Assembly (NCBI GenBank): GCA_016930435.1
Contig: JAFGGQ010000024.1
Span: 1-13,632 of the forward strand
Direction: 5' to 3'
Source of the DNA: a bacterium
Lineage (GTDB): Bacteria > UBP14 > UBA6098 > JAFGQG01
DNA length: 13,632 bases
The stretch's first letter is position 1; each line of letters starts with the position of its first letter. Positions 6,290 through 12,805 of the stretch are shown piece by piece. The position numbers and the translations under genes are program-made. A model generated the notes under the pieces. The model did no database searches. It saw only the letters and a program-made list of their open reading frames with translations, and had not been told where the DNA came from.

Positions 6290-7714
6290 CTAAAGCATTT
6301 GATAGCGAATTTTAGTAGCGGTAAGCCAATCGTCCGGAGCATCCTGCAATTTGCCGGGATTCAGGATATTATTTGGATCCAGTGCAAATTTTATTTTGGT
6401 CATTACCGGTAACATGTCACCATGTGTTTTTTTCCAGGATGGGGCTTTGGACAAAGCGATACCGTGTTCGCCGGAGGTAATTCCGCCAACCTCATCGACG
6501 AAATCGTAGATTTCATCAACAGCTTTTTTAGCGGCGTCCCAGCTCTCTTTTTTAGAGGGGTCCATCAGGATTTTGGTGTGCATAACCCCTGAGCCGCAGT
6601 GGCCGTAGGCAGTCATAATCAAGCCGTACTTGTCAGCGATCTGGTGGATCTTTCGGGCGGTTGCTGCCATTTGGGTATAAGGAACAGCCATATCGTCTGC
6701 AAGTGAGGTACAAGCCCATCCGTCTTTGTATCTTGAGAGAGCGGCGAAGAGCTTCTTTCTGCCTCCGAAGATCTTTGTTCGCTCTTTAAGATCGTAACTG
6801 GTAGCGGTTACGGTTCCACCGTGCTGTTCAACGATGAGGCGCATACTATTTATTTCGTGATCAACAGCCTCTTTCACTTTGCCATCAGCTTCAAAGAAAA
6901 TCAATGCTTCGACCTCGGGAAGGTCCATATTCAGGGTTTTATTAACCGCTTTTATGGCAATATCATCCATAAGCTCCAGCATTGAAGGCTCGGCTCCGCT
7001 TGCGATAATTGCCCCAATAGTATCGCCGGCCTTTTCCAGCTGGTCAAAAGTAGCTACACTCAGACATCTGTATTTGGGAATTGGTACGCATTTCAGGGTA
7101 GCTTCCACTACTATTCCGAGTGTTCCTTCTGAGCCAACGATCAGCCGGTGAATCTGATATCCTGCGGCTTCTACCCGGGTCTTAGCACCAAGTTTAATGA
7201 TATCCCCGTTAGCCAGGACCAATCTCATTCCCAGAACGTACTCCCGAGTAGCACCGTATTTAACTGACCGTAATCCGCTGGCATTATTTGCAATTTCCCC
7301 TCCGATAGTAGCGATCCTGCTGGAAGCGGGAGAAGGAGGGTAAGTAATACCATAAGGTTTGAGTGCCCGGTTAAGATCATCATCAACCACACCCGCTTCA
7401 ACCCGGCAATACATATCGTCCGGTTTGATCTCCAGAATTCGGTTCATTGCCTTCATATCCAGGATTATCGATTTTGTATCCATGGGGACTGCATGACCGG
7501 ACATCCCGGATCCCGCGCCCCGGGCGATTACCGGGATCTTCTGCGAATTAGCATAGGCCATAATCTGGGAAACTTGTTCTATCGAATGTGGTTTTACCAC
7601 TAAACCGGGTAATCCCTGATGAACAGAAGCATCCGCCCCATAAACATAAAGTTCAGCGACATTATCCCTGACGTTATCCTCACCAACTATACCCCTTAAG
7701 CTGCTTAAATCCAT
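6290..7714 (-). CDS. GlcD-type FAD-linked oxidase (2-hydroxy acid dehydrogenase-like)
   Basis: 474 residues from the ATG at 7714. The FAD-binding (PCMH) domain fills the first half: ARGAGSGMSG (64-73), PPSPASS (126-132), IGGEIANNASG (137-147) and KYGATREY. The FAD-linked oxidase C-terminal domain fills the second half, with YGHCGSGVMH (370-379) and GEHGI (415-419). Members oxidise D-lactate, glycolate or other 2-hydroxy acids and pass electrons to GlcF-like Fe-S proteins; such a protein is encoded two genes downstream. There is no signal or membrane segment. The motif usually written GHxGDGNxH here reads GHCGSGVMH, so the Asp and Asn are replaced although both His remain; the substrate may differ from lactate. 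A GTG at 7720 is also in frame, but the AAGGAG site overlaps it and sits 5 nt from the ATG. Substrate is not identifiable from sequence alone. Confidence 0.87.
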   Translation of the reverse strand: MDLSSLRGIVGEDNVRDNVAELYVYGADASVHQGLPGLVVKPHSIEQVSQIMAYANSQKIPVIARGAGSGMSGHAVPMDTKSIILDMKAMNRILEIKPDDMYCRVEAGVVDDDLNRALKPYGITYPPSPASSRIATIGGEIANNASGLRSVKYGATREYVLGMRLVLANGDIIKLGAKTRVEAAGYQIHRLIVGSEGTLGIVVEATLKCVPIPKYRCLSVATFDQLEKAGDTIGAIIASGAEPSMLELMDDIAIKAVNKTLNMDLPEVEALIFFEADGKVKEAVDHEINSMRLIVEQHGGTVTATSYDLKERTKIFGGRKKLFAALSRYKDGWACTSLADDMAVPYTQMAATARKIHQIADKYGLIMTAYGHCGSGVMHTKILMDPSKKESWDAAKKAVDEIYDFVDEVGGITSGEHGIALSKAPSWKKTHGDMLPVMTKIKFALDPNNILNPGKLQDAPDDWLTATKIRYQML

Positions 7715-7719
7715 GTTCA

Positions 7720-7725
7720 CTCCTT
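7720..7725 (-). promoter_or_regulatory. Shine-Dalgarno that fixes the start of the FAD-linked oxidase
   Basis: AAGGAG lies 5 nt upstream of the ATG at 7712-7714. It overlaps the alternative in-frame GTG at 7718-7720, which makes that GTG an unlikely start. Confidence 0.6.
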
Positions 7726-7783
7726 ATCTTCAGTTAATTTAAATATACTGAAATATTGATTTTATAAGACCTTCTTATTTATT

Positions 7784-7813
7784 ACTACTTTATGCTTCAA
7801 TTAACAAAGTAGT
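7784..7813. repeat. Inverted repeat in the mvhD-glcD-like gap
   Basis: Arms ACTACTTTAT (7784-7793) and ACAAAGTAGT (7804-7813) match at 9 of 10 positions around a 10-nt loop. There is no T-run after it on the minus strand, so it is not a usual terminator. It lies downstream of the candidate promoter and about 70 bp before the FAD-oxidase start, where an operator or leader stem-loop could sit. Confidence 0.35.
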
Positions 7814-7837
7814 CGCCATTAGTTTTTCAGGTGAAAT

Positions 7838-7865
7838 AATGTAAATCGGGGACATAAAAAGTCAA
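7838..7865 (-). promoter_or_regulatory. Candidate sigma-A promoter for the FAD oxidase-ArsR-GlcF-like genes
   Basis: The -35 is TTGACT (7860-7865), the spacer 16 bp and the -10 TACATT (7838-7843). It lies in the 175-bp gap between mvhD and the FAD-oxidase gene. It would give a leader of about 120 nt containing the inverted repeat at 7784-7813. The -10 is only a 4 of 6 match, and no terminator separates it from mvhD, so read-through is also possible. Confidence 0.35.
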
Positions 7866-7889
7866 GTTAAAAATAATAATACCTGATCT

Positions 7890-8303
7890 TCACTCGAATT
7901 TTATCTGTAGTGGCCCCAATTTCTCTATTGTTTCCACCATTTCGTTAGCTACCCTGGCGAATTTTTCTCCTTCAGAGGCAGCTACCCAATCCAGTCTTAT
8001 CCGCTCCGGTTCGATACCTAATTGAGCCAGCATATTGCGGAGCAATTCAATCCGCCGGACAGCTTTATAATTTCCGCTTTTATAGTGGCAATCACCGGGA
8101 TGGCAACCCAGTATAAGCACACCGCTAGCCCCTTCCCTGAAAGCTTTCAGAATAAACTGGGGTTCTACTCTACCGCTGCACATCACTCTTATTGTACGCA
8201 GGTTTCCGGGATATTTCAATTTAGCTGCGCCAGCCCGGTCCGCTCCTTCATAGGAGCACCAGTTGCATAAAAATCCGACTACTTTAGTTTTATAGTTACT
8301 CAC
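7890..8303 (-). CDS. mvhD: MvhD-type [2Fe-2S] electron-transfer subunit
   Basis: 137 residues, the usual size of stand-alone MvhD. In Mvh-Hdr complexes it carries a [2Fe-2S] cluster and links the hydrogenase (or a formate dehydrogenase) to HdrA. All family cysteines are visible: CNWC (13-16), MCSGRV (Cys42) and GCHPGDCHY (Cys67 and Cys72). The GTG start overlaps the hdrA TGA stop (GTGA), with a GGGGG site 7 nt before, so the two are translationally coupled and the product is expected to bind HdrA. It is a second MvhD copy: another, altered, is fused to ferredoxin modules next to mvhGA. It could serve the local hydrogenase or a different electron donor. Confidence 0.93.
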   Translation of the reverse strand: MSNYKTKVVGFLCNWCSYEGADRAGAAKLKYPGNLRTIRVMCSGRVEPQFILKAFREGASGVLILGCHPGDCHYKSGNYKAVRRIELLRNMLAQLGIEPERIRLDWVAASEGEKFARVANEMVETIEKLGPLQIKFE

Positions 8304-10234
8304 TGTACTACCCCCTCGATTTCCTTTAAGATTTGTTCACAAGTATAGTGCCGGGCAATGGCTGCACCCGTTGGGCAAGCGGCGGAACAGGTTCCACAGC
8401 CCCGGCATAGGGTTTCATCAACGACCGAAATGCTCTTTTCAATATCCCTTGAAATGGCTGAGAAAGGACACATCCCGATACATATACGGCAACCACTGCA
8501 GATTTCCTCATTAATATTGGCTACCTTCGTCTCCAGTTCCAGTTTCTCTCCTGGAACCAGTCGGGAAAGAATTCTGCCTGCAGCAGCCCCACCCTGAGCG
8601 ACCGAATCACCTATATCCTTGGGCCCCTGACAGGTTCCCGCGATATAAACCCCCTCAAGGGGAGTTCCAAAAGGTTTCATCAGAAGATGTTCCTGCTCGA
8701 AGAAACCGTAAACATCAAGAGGGATATCGAATAGTTCACTCAGCTTCAAAATATCTCCTGAAGGCACCATTGCCGGGGCTAACACTACCATATCAACGAT
8801 GATCTCTTTTCTCCCAATAGGAGAATCATACGAAACCTTCAATTTGTCTCCGGCCTGGGTAACGGTGGAACTCTGACCCGCACGGATGAACTCAATGCCC
8901 TCCTCTTTGACCTTCTTATAAACCACCTGGCTCTCTTTCTTGGGTAAGCAGAGATCATCATAAAGGCTATAGACCCTGGCCTCAGGTAATTTTTCCTGAA
9001 CATGCCTGGCCAATTTAACCGAATACATGCAACAAATACCAGAGCAATAACCCTTCTCTTTGCGGCCCACACAGTATATGAAAGCCACCGATTCGGGTTT
9101 CTTTCCATTCTTCATAATAATATTACCGCCGGTAGGGCCATTGGAGGCATATAGTCTTTCCAATTCCATCGCACTATAAATATTCTCATAACGGCCATAA
9201 CCATACTGAGGGATAGAACGGGGATCCATCAGATCAGCCCCAGTAGCCAGTACAATAGCGCCTACCTTTTTCTCCACAATCTCATCATGGTCATCGAACC
9301 TGATAGCCCCAAAAGCGCAAGCCTGTTCACAGAGGCGGCATTCCTCGCCATACAATTGCATACAATGTTCGGAATCGATCACCGGAACATTAGGTAAAGC
9401 GCCCATGAAGGGAAGATAGATGGCTTTCCGGTTGGATAATCCCTGATCGTATAAATTGGGGACATCAACGGGACATGGATCAAAACAAGCGTTACAACCG
9501 ATGCAGGCTTCTATATCTACGTAACGGGCCTTCTTACGTATCTTAACGGTGAAATTCCCATAAGAACCAACTACATCTTCCAATTCGCTATGGGTATAGA
9601 CTTCAACATTATCCTTCTGGAGCACCTCCTGTAGCTCCGGAGCAAGCATGCATGGCGCGCATTCCATAGTCTGATATACATCTTCGAGCAGGGCTCCTAC
9701 CCCCCCAATAAATGGAGTTTTTTCTACCAGATATACTTTTCGCCCTTTTTGGGCAAGGGTCAACACCGATTCCAGACCCGCTACTCCCCCTCCCACTACC
9801 AGCACATCAGGAGAAGCATCAATAGCCTTCTTTTCCATTGATTCATGAAGCTTAACACGGCTTACCGCAGCCTTGATAAAACCGAGGGCCTTTTCGGTAG
9901 CCTCCTGCCGATCCGCAGTTACCCAGGCACATTGTTCCCGAATATTTGTCATTTGCATCAGGAAAGGATTGATGCCAGCATCCCTGCAGGCATTCATGAA
10001 AAGCTGCTCATATTGCTTGGGAGTACAGGCCGCAATAACTACCCGATCCAGATTGTTCTTCTTGATCTGTTCGGTCACAAAAGCCTTGCCTTCCTGTGAA
10101 CAAAGCAGGTTGTGATCCGTAACAAATTCAACTTCCTCCATCCTCCCAACCTCTTGCATAACCGCATTTACGTCAATAGAATTTCCAATATTGGGACCGC
10201 ACCTGCAGATAAATACACCGGTTCGTTCTGCCAT
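8300..10234 (-). CDS. hdrA: HdrA-type electron-bifurcating FAD iron-sulfur subunit
   Basis: 644 residues, full length for HdrA, the flavoprotein that splits electron pairs between ferredoxin and a high-potential acceptor. Domains in order: N-terminal cysteine domain (CRCG at 10-13, Cys45, Cys70); thioredoxin reductase-like FAD domain with [10 protein letters not shown] (146-155); an inserted ferredoxin (Cys244, 247, 250, 254) and a second set (Cys291, 299, 302, 306); the YCSGICC motif (396-402); a second nucleotide-fold part ending in [10 protein letters not shown] (531-540); and a C-terminal 2x[4Fe-4S] ferredoxin (Cys579, 582, 585, 589 and 610, 613, 616, 620). There is no membrane segment, so it is cytoplasmic. 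AGGGGG precedes the ATG. It is coupled to mvhD. No separate hdrB or hdrC lies nearby; the GlcF/HdrD-like protein and the Fe-S hub are the likely partners. Confidence 0.95.
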   Translation of the reverse strand: MAERTGVFICRCGPNIGNSIDVNAVMQEVGRMEEVEFVTDHNLLCSQEGKAFVTEQIKKNNLDRVVIAACTPKQYEQLFMNACRDAGINPFLMQMTNIREQCAWVTADRQEATEKALGFIKAAVSRVKLHESMEKKAIDASPDVLVVGGGVAGLESVLTLAQKGRKVYLVEKTPFIGGVGALLEDVYQTMECAPCMLAPELQEVLQKDNVEVYTHSELEDVVGSYGNFTVKIRKKARYVDIEACIGCNACFDPCPVDVPNLYDQGLSNRKAIYLPFMGALPNVPVIDSEHCMQLYGEECRLCEQACAFGAIRFDDHDEIVEKKVGAIVLATGADLMDPRSIPQYGYGRYENIYSAMELERLYASNGPTGGNIIMKNGKKPESVAFIYCVGRKEKGYCSGICCMYSVKLARHVQEKLPEARVYSLYDDLCLPKKESQVVYKKVKEEGIEFIRAGQSSTVTQAGDKLKVSYDSPIGRKEIIVDMVVLAPAMVPSGDILKLSELFDIPLDVYGFFEQEHLLMKPFGTPLEGVYIAGTCQGPKDIGDSVAQGGAAAGRILSRLVPGEKLELETKVANINEEICSGCRICIGMCPFSAISRDIEKSISVVDETLCRGCGTCSAACPTGAAIARHYTCEQILKEIEGVVQ

Positions 10235-10242
10235 TTTTCCCC

Positions 10243-10305
10243 CTATGCATTTTGTTGTTTTAGATTACTCCTAAAAATATCCATATTTAACAAGGACTTT
10301 TCCAT
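10243..10305 (-). CDS. Possible 20-residue leader peptide upstream of hdrA
   Basis: A short frame on the minus strand starts at ATG 10305, 9 nt after GGAG (10315-10318), and ends in TAG. Its stop codon merges with the AGGGGG site of hdrA, which begins 8 nt later. The product would be 20 residues with no recognisable motif and no run of a regulatory amino acid. The position suits a translational leader for hdrA, but a frame this short can arise by chance. Confidence 0.25.
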   Translation of the reverse strand: MEKSLLNMDIFRSNLKQQNA

Positions 10306-10482
10306 TAGTAAAAACTCCAAATGAAAAAACCTGTTTTACCGGCAATTATGTTGGATAGTACACTTATAAATTTATTGTTCATCAATTTATCTATTTATTT
10401 AGTTTAAACGATTTATTGATCCATAATACCATTATTCTTGTAACTAATTCATACATTAACCTGAAATTGAAACCTGAAACCT

Positions 10483-10511
10483 AATTTAATACCTATAATG
10501 AATCTTGTCAA
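10483..10511 (-). promoter_or_regulatory. Candidate sigma-A promoter for hdrA-mvhD
   Basis: A perfect -35 TTGACA (10506-10511), a 17-bp spacer and a -10 TAAATT (10483-10488). It sits just after the T-run of the hypB terminator, as expected for a new transcription unit. The predicted start is about 240 nt before the hdrA ATG, which is long. Confidence 0.45.
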
Positions 10512-10522
10512 ATAAAAATTCC

Positions 10523-10564
10523 AAAAAAAAATTAGGTATAGTTTTAGATTAATAGCTATCTACC
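10523..10564 (-). terminator. Probable rho-independent terminator after hypB
   Basis: On the minus strand GGTA-GA-TAG (10564-10556) can pair with CTATACC (10541-10535), a 7-bp stem with a 2-nt bulge. TAA and nine T (10531-10523) follow. The stem is weak and AT-rich, but the T-run and position about 25 nt after the hypB stop support it. Confidence 0.45.
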
Positions 10565-10589
10565 ATAACCCGATTATAAATTATACTTA

Positions 10590-11255
10590 TTAGTCTCTTA
10601 TAATTTTTAGCTGATTCCTAACCCAATCAATCCAATGAGAGAAGCCTTCCCCAGTTTTAGAGGTCAGTATAAAACGTTCGAGGGCGTCATTAACCGTGGT
10701 CAAGTTCTGGTTTATCACCTCCAGATTGTAATCAAGGATTTCCCGTAGGTCAATCTTATTGATCACTACAGCATGCGAAACCCTGAACATCAGTGGGTAT
10801 TTGAGGGGTTTATCTTCACCTTCGGGGGTTGAGAGAATTACCACATTTTTATGGGCTCCGGTATCGAATTCGGCCGGACAGACCAGATTCCCCACATTTT
10901 CAATAATGATTACATCCAGGTTCTGCAGGTCAAAGGAAAGGGCGGCGTCCTTGATCCAGGTAGCTTCGAGGTGGCAAGCGCCATCGAAGGGTTCAGTATT
11001 TATCTGCACCACCGGGATTCCCAACCTGGACAATCTTTCAGCGTCAATAGTTGAGGTAATGTCGCCTTCAATGACAGCGAAGTTTATTTCGCCCTTCAAT
11101 GCTTCTATAGTTCTGCTAATGAATGTGGTTTTCCCGGCCCCCGGTGAACCCATCAGGTTAATGACCAATATCCCTTTGCTCTTAAAGTATTGGCGTGTCT
11201 GTTCTGCCAGGGCGTCATTCGCCTGAAGTACTTTTTGCAAAATTTTAATCTCCAT
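10590..11255 (-). CDS. hypB: Hydrogenase nickel-insertion GTPase HypB
   Basis: 221 residues. HypB is the cytoplasmic GTPase that, with HypA, delivers nickel to the large subunit of [NiFe] hydrogenases (and sometimes to other Ni enzymes). It has Walker A GSPGAGKTT (36-44), the metal-binding pair Cys94-His95 (ACHLEA), ENVGNLVCP with Cys126, and NKID (166-169). The His-rich stretch and N-terminal CxxCGC motif found in some HypBs are absent, so it is the short form without a nickel store. It starts 2 bp after hypA stops, with GAGGAG in the end of hypA, so the pair is one operon. The nearby mvhA is the obvious client. hypC, D, E, F and a peptidase are not in the window. Confidence 0.95.
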   Translation of the reverse strand: MEIKILQKVLQANDALAEQTRQYFKSKGILVINLMGSPGAGKTTFISRTIEALKGEINFAVIEGDITSTIDAERLSRLGIPVVQINTEPFDGACHLEATWIKDAALSFDLQNLDVIIIENVGNLVCPAEFDTGAHKNVVILSTPEGEDKPLKYPLMFRVSHAVVINKIDLREILDYNLEVINQNLTTVNDALERFILTSKTGEGFSHWIDWVRNQLKIIRD

Positions 11256-11257
11256 AT

Positions 11258-11602
11258 CTATTTCTCCTCGATCTCAATTGAGTTTACCAGCATTTCCCGC
11301 CCCGACAACAGCTTTATCGAGGGCGAATTACAGAAAGGGCACAAGAATGAAACCGTTTCAATTTCGAATTCGCGTTGGCACTCCATACAAAAAGCCCTTG
11401 CCGGGACCTCCTCGATTGCTAATTTGGCACCTTCAAGAGGAGTACCGGGAATCATGTTTTCGAAACAAAACTGGAGGGCTTCCGGAACTACACCGGACAT
11501 TTTTCCCAGGGTAAGCCGCACTATGGTTACCGTATCTCCCTGAGCAGGAATATGTTCCTGCACGATATCCATAATATTCTTCGCTATAGCAAGCTCGTGC
11601 AT
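11258..11602 (-). CDS. hypA: Hydrogenase nickel-delivery protein HypA
   Basis: 114 residues, normal length. HypA binds nickel through the N-terminal Met-His-Glu (His2) and zinc through two CxxC pairs (Cys72 and Cys75; Cys88 and Cys91); all are visible. It works with HypB to load nickel into the hydrogenase large subunit before C-terminal processing. The ATG has GAGGA 6 nt upstream, and a good promoter lies 33 bp before the start. The gene is 97 bp after dprA and coupled to hypB. Confidence 0.95.
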   Translation of the reverse strand: MHELAIAKNIMDIVQEHIPAQGDTVTIVRLTLGKMSGVVPEALQFCFENMIPGTPLEGAKLAIEEVPARAFCMECQREFEIETVSFLCPFCNSPSIKLLSGREMLVNSIEIEEK

Positions 11603-11634
11603 AGAGTTCCTCTTTGTATCCGTCCGGAAATCTG

Positions 11635-11663
11635 AATCTATGTTAGGAGTAAATTTTTGTCAA
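11635..11663 (-). promoter_or_regulatory. Sigma-A-like promoter for hypA-hypB
   Basis: A perfect -35 TTGACA (11658-11663), a 17-bp spacer and a -10 TAGATT (11635-11640), with the hypA start about 30 nt past the predicted transcription start. This is the best-placed promoter in the window and separates hypAB from the obg-dprA unit. Confidence 0.55.
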
Positions 11664-11701
11664 TACAAAAAGCGGGTCAGGTTTTCTTCAATTAAAAAAG
11701 C

Positions 11702-12805
11702 TCAGACACGAACAAACCTTTTGCCGGGGATCTGTTTGATCAAACCTTTCAATTCCAGGGCAAGCAAAATGGAGAGGGCATGAGACATTTCAAAATCCCC
11801 TGCTTTAACAAGAACGTCTATATGCTGTGGATTAAAATCAAGAGCATCATAGATTTTCTTTTCATCTTCAGTGAGAGAACTAACCTGTTGATAAGCCTCT
11901 TCACGTTCTTCTTTGGGCACTATGATAAAGGGGAATTCCTCCAAAATATCTTCAACGCTGGTGACCAGTTTAGCCCCTTTCTGCAGGAGACGATTGGTTC
12001 CTTCACTTTCCGGGGAATTTATGGTTCCCGGCACCGCGAAGACCTCGCGGTTTTGGTGCAGGGCATAGGAGGAGGTAATCAGGGCTCCGCTTTTTAATCC
12101 CGCCTCGATCACCACTGTGCCCAGTGACAGACCGCTGATGATCCGGTTTCGCTGGGGGAAATTAATTGCATCCGGCTTAGTCCCCATTGGAAATTCCGAA
12201 ACCAGTATCCCCTTTTCCTTGATCTCCCGGTAAAGTTTACTGTTAAAATAAGGGTAGATGACCTCCAGACCACATCCGAAAACGGCAATAGTCCTTCCCC
12301 CATGTTTAAGACAACTACGATGTGCAGCCGTATCAACCCCATCTGCAAAACCACTTACCACGGTTATTCCCTTGTTCGCAAATTCTGCGGCAAATTGTTC
12401 AGCCACGCCCTTTCCATAGTAGGAGGGTTTTCGGGTGCCTACCATGGCGATGGCAACTTCATCTGCCTTTTTAAACAAATCCGAGGCGAATATAAAGGGT
12501 GGCGCTGTAGAAATCTGTTTCAAAAGATAAGGATAATGTTCTGAATCGATCGGGATAAAATTAGCCCCATAGGACTCAATGGCTTCCAGTTGTTTCTGGA
12601 CAAAATCATTTTTATCCGGCCTGAAAGCGAGTATCTGATCAACTGCATCAGCTGATAAAAGCTGTTCTAATTTCGCCCTGGATTGTTCAAAAACACCCTT
12701 CGCTGATCCGAAAGTATTCAGAAGGGTTCGGTAGCGGGATGGGCCTATACCCTTGACCGTGCTTAATCCCAGATACCACTGAATTTTATTCAGGTCCTCC
12801 TTCAT
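11702..12805 (-). CDS. dprA: DNA-processing protein DprA (Smf)
   Basis: 367 residues from the ATG at 12805. DprA binds incoming single-stranded DNA during natural transformation and loads RecA. An N-terminal helix-hairpin-helix-like region (KGIGPSRYRTLL, about 18-29) leads into the Rossmann-like core: MVGTRKPSYYG, VSGFADGVDTAAH, FGCGLEVIYP, FPQRNRIISGLS and LKSGALITSSYALHQNREVF. A winged-helix domain fills the last 65 or so residues. A GTG at 12811 is also in frame; the ATG is preferred because AGGTG lies just before it, though the spacing is short. The start overlaps the end of obg by about 20 bp in another frame, so the two are coupled. No other competence gene is present, and dprA occurs in many bacteria not known to be transformable. 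Confidence 0.95.
   Translation of the reverse strand: MKEDLNKIQWYLGLSTVKGIGPSRYRTLLNTFGSAKGVFEQSRAKLEQLLSADAVDQILAFRPDKNDFVQKQLEAIESYGANFIPIDSEHYPYLLKQISTAPPFIFASDLFKKADEVAIAMVGTRKPSYYGKGVAEQFAAEFANKGITVVSGFADGVDTAAHRSCLKHGGRTIAVFGCGLEVIYPYFNSKLYREIKEKGILVSEFPMGTKPDAINFPQRNRIISGLSLGTVVIEAGLKSGALITSSYALHQNREVFAVPGTINSPESEGTNRLLQKGAKLVTSVEDILEEFPFIIVPKEEREEAYQQVSSLTEDEKKIYDALDFNPQHIDVLVKAGDFEMSHALSILLALELKGLIKQIPGKRFVRV

Larger units (their letters stand above)
10235..10589. other. 355-bp AT-rich intergenic region between hypB and hdrA
   Basis: In transcription order this gap holds a probable hypB terminator (10564-10523), a TTGACA promoter (10511-10483), a 13-bp-period tandem repeat of AACCTGAAA (10458-10466 and 10471-10479) at the expected transcription start, a long AT-rich leader, and the possible leader peptide. 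A weaker second promoter (TTTACT 10307-10312, 17 bp, TAAATA 10284-10289) would give a leader of about 45 nt. I see no tRNA, known riboswitch or larger gene. Confidence 0.6.

Noticed and set aside
4878-10234. Calling the set a canonical HdrABC-MvhAGD heterodisulfide reductase
   Set aside because: No separate hdrB or hdrC is present, and the two-CCG protein sits with a GlcD-like oxidase, so the heterodisulfide substrate cannot be assumed.
10324-10342. Small hairpin plus six T in the hdrA leader, possible attenuator
   Set aside because: The stem is only five pairs with one mismatch and a 3-nt loop, too weak to call.
10321-10407. 28-codon plus-strand frame in the hypB-hdrA gap
   Set aside because: There is no ribosome-binding site, the sequence is AT-rich and every neighbour is on the minus strand.
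10759-11226. 155-codon plus-strand open frame
   Set aside because: It is the antisense shadow of hypB, which has all its GTPase and metal motifs.
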